Positions 21,801 to 33,120 of a stretch of DNA of 64,000 nt are shown here, one piece after another; the stretch's first letter is position 1; each line of letters starts with the position of its first letter. The notes under the pieces were generated by a model. That model was not told the DNA's origin. It did not search any database and was given only the letters and a program-made list of their open reading frames with translations. The translations under genes were made by a program, and so were the position numbers. This DNA is from Siphonodentalium dalli (Eukaryota; Mollusca; Scaphopoda; Gadilida; Siphonodentaliidae): NCBI GenBank assembly GCA_032622095.1, contig CP136068.1, positions 9,839,729-9,903,728 of the forward strand. Direction: 5' to 3'.

Positions 21801-24617
21801 CATGCGTGTCAATTAGCTTAACCGATTTAAAGAAAAAAAAATCATTTTGGATGTTTTTGGTTTGCCGGAAAATCAATTTCTTGCCACGCGACGACAAATC
21901 GTCGTCTACTTTTTCTCCGTTTTCTTCAACCCCCTCTCACGGCCGCATCCCTGTCAATTTTGTGCTTCATTTCAGCTCGAATATTTCTAGTGCATCCTTT
22001 ATATTGATAGCATAGCACCAGTCAGGTAAACGCGCCTCAATTTGTATGGATACCGAGCCTGGAACGGTCTGGAACGACCTAGAATGGAATTTCGTCTACC
22101 TTTCTCCCTATCTTTCAACCCCTCCCCTACGCAGGTCAGATGATTCGCCCCGTTCGTCATACCTACCGAAAATACTCCTGTGACAAATGGAACCGACGGA
22201 AATGAAGTATAAGGTGCTAAACATATTAAAATGGCGACTAGGGGAGTTTTTAATTATTGAGTTATAACATGTAAATTGCCTTTTTACGAGACATAAATCC
22301 CGTTGTGAGCTCTCTTGGGATCCCATGACAAATATCCTGTCTGTGCTACCATGCGTGTCAATTAGCTTAACCGATTTAAAGAAAAAAAATCATTTTGGAT
22401 GTTTTTGGTTTGCCGGAAAATCAATTTCTTGCCAGGCGACGATATATCGTCGTCTACTTATTCTCCGTTTTCTTCAACCCCCTCTCACGGCCGCATCCCT
22501 GTCAATTTTGTGCTTGATTTCAGCTCGAATATTTCTAATGCATCCCTTATATTGATAGCATAGCACCATTCAGGTAAACGCGCCTCAATTTGTATGGACA
22601 CCGAGCCTGGAACGGTCTGGAACGACCTAGAATGGAATTTCGTCTACTTTTCTCCCTATCTTTTAACCCCTCCCCTACGCAGGTCAGATGATTCGCCCTG
22701 TTCGTCATACCTACCGAAAATACTCCTGTGACAAATGGAATCGACGGAAATGAAGTATATGGTGCTAAACATATTAGAATGGCGACTAGGAGTGTTTTTT
22801 ATTATTGAGTTATAACATGTAAATTGCCTTTTTACGAGACATAAATCCCGTTGTGAGCTCTCTTGGGATCCCATGGCAAATATCCTGTCTGTGCTACCAT
22901 GCGTGTCAATTAGCTTAACCGATTTAAAGAAAAAAAAATCATGTTGGATGTTTTTGGTTTGCCGGAAAATCAATTTCTTGCCAGGCGACGATATATCGTC
23001 GTCTACTTATTCTCCGTTTTCTTCAACCCCCTCTCACGGCCGCATGCCTGTCAATTTTGTGCTTGATTTCGGCTCGAATATTTCTAATGCATCCCTTATG
23101 TTGATAGCATAGCACCATTCAGGTAAACGCGCCTCAATTTGTATGGACACCGAGCCTGGAACGGTCTGGAACGACCTAGAATGGAATTTCGTCTACTTTT
23201 CTCCCTATCTTTTAACCCCTCCCCTACGCAGGTCAGATGATTCGCCCCGTTCGTCATACCTACCGAAAATACTCCTGTGACAAATGGAACCGACGGAAAT
23301 GAAGTATATGGTGCTAAACATATTAGAATGGCGACTAGGAGTGTTTTTTATTATTGAGTTATAACATGTAAATTGCCTTTTAACGAGACATAAATCCCAT
23401 TTTGAGCTCTCTTGGGATCCCATGACAAATATCGTGTCTGTGCTACCATGCGTGTCAATTAGCTTAACCGTTTCAAAAAAAAATAAATCATTTTTCTGTT
23501 TTTGGTTTACCGGAAAATCAATTTCTTGCCACGCGACGACATATCGTCGTCTACTTATTCTCCGTTTTCTTCAACCCCCTCTCACGGCCGCATCCCTGTC
23601 AATTTTGTGCTTGATTTCAGCTCGAATATTTCTAGTGCATCCCTTATATTGATAGCATAGCATCAGTCAGGTAAACGCGCCTCAATTTGTTTGGATACCG
23701 AGCCTGGAACGGTCTGGAATGACCTAGAATGGAATTTCGTCTACTTTTCTCCCTATCTTTCAACCCCTCCCCTACGCAGGTCAGATGATTCGCCCCGTTC
23801 GTCATACCTACCGAAAATACTCCTGTGACAAATGGAACCGACGGAAATGAAGTATGAGGTGCTAAACATATTAAAATGTCGATTAGGGGAGTTTTTAATT
23901 ATTGAGTTATAACATGTAAATTGCCTTTTTACGAGACATAAATCCCGTTGTGAGCTCTCTTGGGATCCCATGACAAATATCCTGTCTGTGCTACCATGCG
24001 TGTCAATTAGCTTAACCGATTTAAAGAAAAAAAATTCATTTTGGATGTTTTTGGTTTGCCGGAAAATCAATTTCTTGCCAGGCGACGATATATCGTAGTC
24101 TACTTATTCTCCGTTTTCTTCAACCCCCTCTCACGGCCGCATCCCTGTCAATTTTGTGCTTGATTTCAACTCGAATATTTCTAATGCATCCCTTATGTTC
24201 ATAGCATAGCACCATTCAGGTAAACGCGCCTCAATTTGTATGGACACCGAGCCTGGAACGGTCTGGAACGACCTAGAATGGAATTTCGTCTACTTTTCTC
24301 CCTATCTTTTAACCCCTCCCCTACGCAGGTCAGGTGATTCGCCCCGTTCGTCATACCTACCGAAAATACTCCTGTGACAAATGGAACCGACGGATATGAA
24401 GTATATGGTGCTAAACATATTAAAATGGCGACTAGGAGTGTTTTTTATTATTGAGTTATAACATGTAAATTGCCTTTTTACGATACATAAATCCCATTTT
24501 GAGCTCTCTTGGGATCCCATGACAAATATCGTGTCTGTGCTACCATGCGTGTCAATTAGCTTAACCGTTTCAAAGAAAAAAAATATCATTTTTAATGTTT
24601 TTGGTTTGCCGGAAAAT
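18823..24617. repeat. 549-bp satellite, about 10.5 tandem copies
   Basis: The word GATCCCATG recurs at steps of 548-550 bp: about 19026, 19575, 20123, 20672, 21222, 21771, 22320, 22868, 23417, 23966 and 24514. Units look more than 90% identical by eye, and most length differences fall in the poly-A tract after CGATTTAAAG. Each unit carries GAGCTCTCTTGGGATCCCATG and, in most copies, a perfect palindrome CGACGATATATCGTCG. The sequence TCTACTTATTCTCC...TTCAACCCCC recurs later in the unit as TCTACTTTTCTCCC...TTCAACCCCT, so the unit may be an old dimer of unequal halves. Open frames of 72-118 codons recur on both strands at the satellite period; I regard them as by-products. The last copy breaks at about 24617. 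Confidence 0.95.
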
Positions 24618-24698
24618 ATTTTTTTTGCAGCAACCACCAAGTTGATCATTAAGTTCAATATTACAATAATTATAGGATGTTCGGTACAGGGTACTGGC

Positions 24699-25290
24699 CG
24701 GGTACTACATGTGCTACACGACTCGGAGATATGTCTGTGTTATCACACTAAAATACCATGTTAGAACTTGGATTGATATATTCGTAATCGTATATAGTCA
24801 CCAATAGCCGGGTTACTACCGTAGTACCTAACATTGCCCATCTAGTAAACTATTCAAACCCAGCATTAACATTATGGTTATGATCAGTCCAAACATATGA
24901 CTAAATTTCGAACATCATATAATAATAGCTGAGAACCTGGTGTGAATTGAACTGTGGTGGGGTCTCAAGCCTATCTACCCCTGCACGTCAGAACAAAATT
25001 ATGCCATTAAATGGCATAAGTAGCTTGAGGATGGAAGTGAACCATCATCCCACAGCGAAATCAACCAGGCCAATAGGTCCTCGATGTCTGCAATCACATT
25101 ACCACAACTACCGGTACAGGTTTAAATTTTAAATGAATTAGTTTTTCATGAATGCAGTAGTAGGTACTTTATGTACATGTAGTGACTATAGTGGTATACG
25201 ATTACGAATATATCAATCCAAATTCTAACATGGTATTTTAGTGCGATGACACAGACATTTCTCCGAGTGATGTAGCACATGTAGTACCCT
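24699..25290. repeat. Large fold-back inverted repeat
   Basis: The segment 24699-24830 is repeated in inverted orientation at 25155-25290. Shared words include GGTACTACATGTGCTAC, ACTAAAATACCATGTTAGAA and TTGGATTGATATATTCGTAA. The arms are roughly 130 bp, strongest over the outer 100 bp, and separated by a spacer of about 320 bp. No coding sequence is recognised in the spacer. It may be a fold-back transposon; the target duplication was not identified. Confidence 0.8.
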
Positions 25291-25339
25291 GTATATATAT
25301 ATATCACAGCAGAAGTTTCCTTAGAATTAATGGATGGAA

Positions 25340-25560
25340 ATGGAATGCACCTTAATATTTTTGACTCGGACATAGATTCACCTTACCTGAAGGCAATCAA
25401 TGCAATGTAAGCAATGTAGAAAAAGAAATTATTGAATGAAGTGTAGTGAATATGATGCGTCACTTTAATATTTGAGTCGGACATAGATTACCTTAGCTAA
25501 AGGCAATCAAAGTGTCAATGACACTGTAGCTCAACATAGAAAGGGAAAAACTTCATGTAT
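25340..25560. repeat. Imperfect tandem duplication of about 111 bp
   Basis: The pattern CTTTAATATTTGAGTCGGAC followed by ATAGATTACCTTA and AGGCAATCAA occurs at about 25350 and again at about 25461, with small differences. Confidence 0.7.
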
Positions 25561-26502
25561 TACAGTCAATGGAGTGATCAGGAATATGGAAAGTTGAAAG
25601 GCCTAGTTAAGGAAATAGTAAAATCCAAGATGGCTGCTGGTGGCCAAGATTTTGGCCGAATAACCCAAAAATGACTCGTTCCCATCTACATGTCGTTGTT
25701 AACATCCATGATAAATTTCATGAAGATCCGACCAACGCTACGACCTGTAGCCTGTGCCAAATTATTTAGTCATGCAAAGAGTAAAATCCAAGATGGCTGC
25801 TGTGGCCATGTTTTTTGGCCGAACGACCCAAAAATAACTCGTTCCCATCTACATGTCAATATTAACATCCATACAATATTTCATGATGATCAGACAAGCA
25901 GTACGACCTGTAGCCCGCACCAATGGATTGAATTTTGAAATCATAGATGGCCGCTGCCAGTCATGTTTTTTTGTCGAATGACCCCAAAATGACTCGTTCC
26001 CATCTACATGTCAATTTCAACATTCATGACAAATTTCATAAAGATCAGACCAAAGGTACACCTTGTAGCCCGCGCTAAAGGATTTAGTCATGCAAAGAGT
26101 AAAATCCAAGATGGCTGCAGGTGGCCATGTTTTTTGGCCGAACGCCCCAGAATGACCCATTCCCATCTACATGTCAATATTAACATCCATGCAAAATTAA
26201 ATGATGATCAGACAAGCAGAACCACCTGTAGCCCGCGCCAATGGATTGAATTTTGAAATCCAAGATGGCCGCTGGCAGCCATGTTTTTTTGCCGAGTGAC
26301 CCCAAAATGACTCGTTCCCATCTACATGTCAATGTCAACATTCTTTACAAATTTAATACAGATCAGACCAAGGGTACGACCTGTAGCCCGCGTCAAAGTA
26401 TTTAGTCATGCAAAGAGTAAAATCCAAATTGGCTGCTGGCGGGCATGTTTTTTGGCCGAATGACCCCAAAACGACTCGTTCCCATCTACATGTCATTTTT
26501 AA

Positions 26503-26996
26503 AGGCACGTGAGGCCTTAGTTGTCGAAAATTTTCATATTTGTTCAAATCACCCTAAACAGAAAAACATTAAAACGCATACAGTTTCGTTCATATATACC
26601 ATGACCATCGCGTAAACAGCATGTTATCATAAAGATTTACTATATTTTAATTAAGCACAAGCCTGATTATGTTACAGAAGACAACACAATGCTTCTGGCT
26701 AATCACACACAAATGGCATAAACGCTCTTTATTCGTTCCATATCAGGAATTCACCCACAAAGAACGCTCTTTATGTTTACCATCATAATATAAACAAACA
26801 CCAGAAAAGTAACTTTTTATGCTTTTGTTTATATAACAATGGTCAAATATATGACAATAACATACTGTTTATGCGATATTTCTTATTTGTATATGGACAA
26901 AGTCTATCTACATTTTGTTGTTCTTTCTGTTTGTGGCGGATTTTGACGGGTGGAAATATTTTCACAGGATACCCACCGCCAAGGCCAACCGTACCT
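26503..26996. mobile_element. 494-bp MITE inserted at TTAA in the A/B satellite
   Basis: The satellite reads CATTTTTAACATCCATGAC in intact monomers. Here it is split after TTAA, and TTAA is repeated on the far side (26499-26502 and 26997-27000). The insert begins AGGCACGTGAGGCCTT, and its other end in inverted orientation begins AGGTACGGTTGGCCTT: imperfect terminal inverted repeats of about 16 bp. It has no coding frame. TTAA targets are typical of piggyBac-type elements, so a non-autonomous element mobilised by such a transposase is plausible; the family is inferred only. Related interiors occur at about 44250-44570 (inverted) and 30330-30540. Confidence 0.88.
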
Positions 26997-29168
26997 TTAA
27001 CATCCATGACCAATTTCATGAAGATCTGACCAAAGAAACGACCTGTAGCCCGCGCCAAATGATTTAGTCATGCAAAGAGTAAAATCCAAGATGGCTGCTG
27101 TGGCCATGTTTTTTGGCCGAACGACCCCAGAATGACTCGTTCCCATCTACATGTACATGTCAATATTAACATTCATGCAAAGTTTCATGATGATCAGACA
27201 AGCAGTACGACCTGTAGCCCATGCCAATGGATTGGATTTTGAAATCCAAGATGGCCGCTGGCATGCATGTTTTTTTGCCGAATGACCCCAGAATGACTCG
27301 TTCCCATCTACATGTCAATATTAACATCCATGCAAAATTTCATGATGATCAGCCAAGCAGTACGACCTGTAGCCCACGCCAATGGATTGGATTTTGAAAT
27401 CCAAGATGGTTGCTGGCATCCATGTTTTTCTGCCGAATGACCCCAAAACTACTCGTTCCCATCTACATGTCATTATTAACATTCATAACAACTTTCATGA
27501 AGATCTGACCAAAGCTACGACCTGTAGCCCGCGCCCAAGGATTTAGTCATGCAAAGAGTAAAATCCAAGATGGCTGCTGGCGGCCATGTTATTGAGCCAA
27601 AAGACACCAAAACGACTCGTTCCAATCTACATGTCATTTTTAACATCCATGACAAATTTCATGAATATCTGACCAAAGCCACGACCTGTAGCCCACACCA
27701 AATGAATTAGTCATGCAAAGAGTAAAATCAAAGATGGCTGCTGGCGGCCATGTATTTTGGTCGAACGACCCCTGCATGACTCGTTCCCATCTACATGTCA
27801 ATATTAACATCCATGCAAAATTTTGATCAGACAAGCAGTACGACCTGTAGCCCGTGCCAATGGATTGAAATTTGAATTCAAAGATGGCCGTTGGCAGCAA
27901 TGTTTTTTTTGCCGAATTACCCCAAAATGACTCGTTCCCATCAACAAGTCAATGTCAACATTCATGTCAAATTTCATAAAGATCAGACCAAAGGTCTCAC
28001 CTGTAGCCCGCGCCAAAGGATTTAGTCATGCAAAGAGTAAAATCCAAGATCCCATCTATATGTACATGTCAATATTAACATCCATGCAAAATGTCATGAT
28101 GATCAGACAAGCAGAACCACCTGTAGCCCGCGCCAATGGATTGAATTTTGAAATCCAAGATGGTCGCTGGCAGCCATGTTTTTTTGCCGAATAACCCCAA
28201 AACTACTCGTTCCCATCTACATGTCATTATTAACATCTATAACAAATTTCATGAAGATCTGACCAAAGCCACGACCTGTAGCCCGCACCAAAGGATTTAG
28301 TCATGCAAAGAGTAAAATCCAAGATGGCTGCTGCCGGCCATGTTTTTGGGCCGAATGACCCCAAAATGACTCGTTCCAATCTACATGTCAATGTCAACAT
28401 TCATGACAAATGTCATAAAGATCAGACCAAAGGTACGACCTGTAGCCCGCGCCAAAGGATTTAGTCATGCAAAGAGTAAAATCCAAGATGGCTGCGGGCG
28501 GCCATGTTTTTTTGCCGAATGACACCAACATGACTCGTTCTCATCTACATGTCAATGTCAACATTCATGACAAATTTCATGAAGATCTGGCCAAAGGATT
28601 TAGTCATGCAAAGAGTAAAATCCAAGATGGCTGCTGGCGGCCATGTTTTTTGGCCGAACAACCCCAGAATGACTCGTTCCCATTTACATGTCAATATTAA
28701 CATCCATGCAAAACTGCATGATGATCAGACAAGCAGTAGGACATGTAGCCCGTGCCAATCGATTTAATTTTGAAATCCAAGATGGCCGCTGGCAGCCATG
28801 TTTTTTTGCCGAGTGACCCCAAAATGACTCGTTCCCATCTACATGTCAATGTCAACATACAGGACACATTTAATACAGATCAGACCGAGGGTACAACCTG
28901 TAGCCCGCGTCAAAGGATATGTCATGCAATGCGTAAAATCCAAATTGGCTGCTGGCAGCCATGTTTTTTGGCCGAATGACCCCAAAACGACTCGTTCCCA
29001 TCTACATGTCATTGTTAACATCCATGACCAATTGCATGAAGATCTGACCAAAGAAACGACCTGTAGCCCGCGCCCAAGGATTTAGTCATGCAAAGAGTAA
29101 AATCCAAGATGGCTGCTGGCGGACATGTTATTTGGCCGAAATACCCCAAAACAACTCGTTCCGATCTA

Positions 29169-29457
29169 CCCTGTTGGACAAAACAAGTGTCCACTCAACT
29201 GCGGTGCGGTTAGCATTGCCACCGCGGCCGAAATGCAACTACACCGCAGCTCCACCGGCTAACTACAGTTGGGCCGCGGTGTAACTGCCATTCAGCATGG
29301 TGTACATGTAGTTGCCACGGTGTACTTTCATCAAACTGACAAAAGACAATACAAACCAGAAATCTAACCATGGTGTACATGCCATTCGACTGCTAGAGTA
29401 GTTGCCTTTCGGAAAATACACCGCGGTGCAAATGGACACTTGTTTTGTCCAACAGGG
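29169..29457. mobile_element. 289-bp MITE inserted at TA in the A/B satellite
   Basis: Perfect 25-bp terminal inverted repeats begin CCCTGTTGGACAAAACAAG and end inward at GTGTCCA. The flanking satellite monomer normally reads GATCTACATGTCAT; here it reads GATCTA, the insert, then TACATGTCAT, so TA (29167-29168 and 29458-29459) was duplicated. The interior is rich in CCGCGGCCGAA-like words and has no open frame of note. A TA target duplication is typical of Tc1/mariner-type elements; family assignment is inferred. Confidence 0.92.
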
Positions 29458-30329
29458 TACATGTCATTGTTAACATCCATGACAAATTTCATGAAGATCT
29501 GACCAAAGCCACGACCTGTAGCCCGTGCCAAAGGATTTAGTCATGCAACGAGTACAATTCAAGATGGCTGCTGGCGGCCATGTGTTTTGGCCGAACGACC
29601 CCAAAATGGCTCGTTCCCATCTGTCTGTCATTATTAACATCCATGACAAATTTCATGAAAATCAGACGAACAGTATGTCCTGTAGACCACGCCAATTGAT
29701 TTAATTTTGAAATGCAAGATGGCCGCTAGCGGCCATGTTTTTGTGCCGAATGACCCCAAAATGACTCATTCCCATCTACATGTCAATGTCAACATTCATC
29801 GCAAATTTCATAAAGATCAGACCAAAGGTACGACCTAGAGGCAGTGCCAAAGGATTTAGTAATGCAAAGACTAAAATCAAAGATGACTCGTTAACATTCA
29901 TGACAAATTTCATGATTATCAGACAAACAGTACGACATGTAGACCGCGCCAATCGATTTAATTTTGAAACCCAAGATGGCTGTCAGCGGCCATGTTTTTT
30001 GGCCAATGACCCCAAAATGACTTGTTCCCATCTACATGTCAACATTCATGACAAATTTTATAAAGATCAGACCAAAGGTACGACCTGTAGCCCGCGCCAA
30101 AGGAAATTGTTGACGGACACACACACGCATACATGGACGACGTTGAGCTAATAATGAATATGTGATGTGTCGCTTTTAATGAATTGGCAATGACAGTAGT
30201 ATGGAAACGGTCACTGCAGTGGAGTTAGGTTATGATACACGGTCTACAGGTATTAGCGGGTTGTCACACCAGAGGTTGAAGAGAATTATGATATATGTCC
30301 ATGAGGATCTTTTTAAAGATTGGCTAAGT

Positions 30330-30540
30330 GTTGGCGCTGGGTATTGCTGTTAAAATAGGCACATCCATTAAAACTGCCATAAACAGAATTAATATTATAA
30401 ACAAACCTTCTTATACCAATCATAAATACATGTATCACATTAATTTCAGCATGTTGTTATGTTAGTACTTTGTGTTACATTGTATGTAAGCAAACTTCAT
30501 CTTATGTAAACAAACAGTACATGTACATGTATGTAAAGAG
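30330..30540. repeat. Dispersed repeat related to the TTAA MITE interior
   Basis: GGCGCTGGGTATTGCTGTTAAAAT and the following CATAAACAGAATTAATA and ATTATAAACAAACCTTCTTA resemble 44268-44360, in the same orientation, and the inverted interior of the 26503-26996 element. Ends were not defined. Confidence 0.5.
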
Positions 30541-30947
30541 TATGCGATATTAAAGCAAAACACTCAACACCGAGTAGACCCCCACTGCATATACATGTAT
30601 ATGAACTTTTGTTAGAAATGCCACCGTTATTTACAACATACCGCATTACCGGTAATGTCCGGTATAGCCATTTAATAAGCTAAATCTCAGATTTTGGTGT
30701 TGAATGGGTCACCATGAATCACTCTCAACCTAATCAATCGCCACGTGTTTTGCTTATCGCTCACTATTTACATGCTGTATATATACAAACGCTCCGCTCA
30801 CACAAAGTGTTTTGCGGAAAATAACGCATTCTTAATATGATCATTATTCTATACTATTAGGATATTATTGAGGAAATTTTCATAATTTGGTAACTGTTAT
30901 TTCTAAATTATTACTTATTACATGTACATATGTACATGTACAGTAGC

Positions 30948-31595
30948 TGATGTGCCTGACTTCTTCCGGGCTCTTTAGGGAACAACGTTGCCAACCGGTA
31001 TACATGTACACTGTATGAGTATATATCGAGGTCCCAGTCAAGGACACAGTCGCATATGAAATTGGACACACCCATATAGTTCCCGGGATCAAAGTAGGCC
31101 TTTGGTAAATTGGTATATTAATACCAAATTTGAGTCTGATAAGTTGTGCAGTTTTCAAGTCTATAACACACAGAGACAGAAGTTCTAAAATATAACATAA
31201 TAAACCAAATGATGTACCTGACTTCGTCCGCGCTATTTAGGGATTTCTCTATGATCGCCTCCATTTGGACAAAATATACAGCATCTGGACAAACGATCAG
31301 TCGAGGTCCAGAAACATATGATGATATGAGTGTATGTGCGCTACCGGTAGGTCAATGTCAAGGACAGTCGCATGTGAAATTAGACCTGCCCATATTGTTT
31401 CCAGGATGAAAGAAGCCTACCGTGCATACAATATACATGTACCAATCGATTGGTTGAGGTCCAGACACATGCCTATAGTATATGAGCATATACCTACATG
31501 TATATGAGCGAGGTCATGGTCAAGGACATGGTCACTCATGAAATTGGACCCGCCCATTTCCGGGATCAAAGTAGACATACTGTACAATACATGTA
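30948..31595. repeat. Three imperfect copies of a short dispersed unit
   Basis: A unit with GAGGTC, CAAGGACA, a GTCGCAT-like word, ATGAAATTGGAC, CGCCCAT and CCGGGATCAAAGTAG occurs at about 31028-31105, 31335-31412 and 31508-31575. The wider pattern CCTGACTTC...TCCG...TTTAGGGA precedes the first two (30955 and 31218). No gene is supported. Confidence 0.6.
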
Positions 31596-31945
31596 CCCCG
31601 CTGGACAAAACAAGTGTCCATTTGCACCGCGGTGTATATTCGGCTGTTCGGTTGCGGTGTCAGAGTTTGTAACTGCAGTTGAGCACCGCGGCCGAACGGC
31701 AAAACGGCAAGTTCACTGCGGCCGAAAGGCAACTACCCTCACGGTCGAATGGCATGTACACCGAGGTTAGATTTCTGGTTTGTATTGTCTTTTTTCAGTT
31801 TGATGAAAATACACCGTGGCAAATACACCATGCCGAATGGTAATTACATCGCGACCCAACTGTAGTTAGCAGGTGGAGCCGCGGTGTAGTTGGCCGTGTA
31901 GTTTTGGCCGCGGTGGCAATGCTAACCGCACTGCAGTTAAGTGGA
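31596..31945 (-). mobile_element. Broken copy of the TA MITE, inverted
   Basis: The left end reads CCCCGCTGGACAAAACAAG, close to the terminal repeat of the 29169 element. The interior matches that element in reverse orientation (for example GATTTCTGGTTTGTATTGTC and AACTGTAGTTAGC). It is longer, about 350 bp, and breaks off at GTTAAGTGGA, before the outer part of the second terminal repeat. Low-complexity DNA follows directly. Confidence 0.82.
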
Positions 31946-32260
31946 CCCACACACAGACAGAAGTTCCGAAAAAACAATGGATGAACAAATGACCGACGAT
32001 GAAAAACAACTAACGAAAAAACAAACCGGCTGACGAATGGTGGCAAATGACAGATAAATGACGAGGATGACGATGGCAAATGGCAACAAACAACAACCAA
32101 GAAAAATACCGACTGATGACAAAAAATGACTGATGACGAAAACAACTGGCCAACGACTAACATGTCGGCGAACAATCGATGACGAAAAATTACTGATGAC
32201 GAAAAAACACGATGTCGAATGATCAACGACGAAAAATGTCACAAACACATCGACCCAAGC
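31946..32260. repeat. Cryptic simple repeat, GACGAAAAATGAC-like
   Basis: The plus strand is built from variants of GATGACGAAAAATGACT and CAACAAACGACAA, with few T runs. The complementary strand is correspondingly Thr/Ser/Phe-like and open, which explains the 100-143 codon frames there; they show no domain and I do not call them genes. Confidence 0.75.
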
Positions 32261-32810
32261 CTGCAGGTTTCAAAATTATGTGTAACCTACAGTACATGTA
32301 TTTTTTGTTCGCCTGGTTTGTGCTTAGGTAATCTTAGTCAAATCTACGGGATATAATTGTAGTGTCTTTAGGTTTCCTCCCCAGTAGAATAAGTTATTCT
32401 GTGCCATCCTGTAATGTCCAGTCAGTGTGTCCTCAGACAGGGCAGATTAGCGTCATGTCTAATGGGTTTGGCCCAGATCTGGGCCAGCAATGTGGGACAA
32501 TTAGCAATCAGTTTGCCCCAACCTGGTTTAGCATGGGGTGGGGATTATGATCTCCCAGAGTGTGACTGAGTGGCACAAGCTTGCCCTGCATGCATCTAAT
32601 CCCCTGAATGCCCGAGGTCACTTGGTTGGGACATGGGCTGATAACATTGAGTTGGTATTCAAGATCTCTTATGGAAACATGTACTTAATATTGACTGGAT
32701 ACATCACACATATGAAGAACCAGCGCTGGCCAAAGATGGACCTGGTTGTAAAAGGTGTCTAATATATAAGAGATCAATGGGTTTGGTGTGGCAAGATGCT
32801 ACATAATGTA

Positions 32811-32925
32811 CCCTGCTAGACAAAACAAGTTTCCACTCGACCACGGTGCAGGTAGCATTGCCACCGCGGCCGAAATGCACTACATTGTACGCTAACTACA
32901 GTTGGGTTGCAGTGTACTTGACACA
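32811..32925 (+). mobile_element. 5' fragment of the TA MITE
   Basis: It begins CCCTGCTAGACAAAACAAG and continues through GGTAGCATTGCCACCGCGGC and GCTAACTACAGTTGGG, as in the 29169 element. It then breaks off into low-complexity GACAAA-type sequence (about 32926-33120). The preceding bases are TA. Confidence 0.8.
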
Positions 32926-33120
32926 AAAACCACGACTGATGACAAATGAACCAAGTATGAAAACAAACGACAAACAATAAACAGGACGACAAACTACCAA
33001 GGACGAAACACGACAGACAACAACCAAACACGAATGACGACAAACACACTGAATGTGACACTGACGACCAACGAATGACGACGACAAATGGTCAAATGAT
33101 GAAAAATGATTAAATGAAAT
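32926..33120. repeat. Cryptic simple repeat, ACGACAAA-like
   Basis: Variants of ACGACAAACAA and GAATGACGAC fill this stretch, in the same position relative to the MITE fragment as the low-complexity block at 31946-32260. Confidence 0.7.

Larger units (their letters stand above)
25618..30107. repeat. A/B satellite of about 160-170 bp, about 25 monomers
   Basis: Monomers share AAGATGGCTGCTGG, GGCCATGTTTTTTGGCCGAA, GACTCGTTCCCATCTACATG and ACGACCTGTAGCCCGCGCC. Two types differ after that point. Type A continues AAAGGATTTAGTCATGCAAA and then GAGTAAAATCC; type B continues AATGGATTGAATTTTGAAAT. Type A tends to have GACAAATTTCATGAAGATCTG, type B GCAAAATTTCATGATGATCAG. They often alternate, with exceptions such as two B in a row near 27214-27374. 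Two MITEs (26503-26996 and 29169-29457) interrupt the array. The short open frames in it are not genes. Confidence 0.93.

Noticed and set aside
25291-25306. TATATATATATATA microsatellite
   Set aside because: Too short to be informative.
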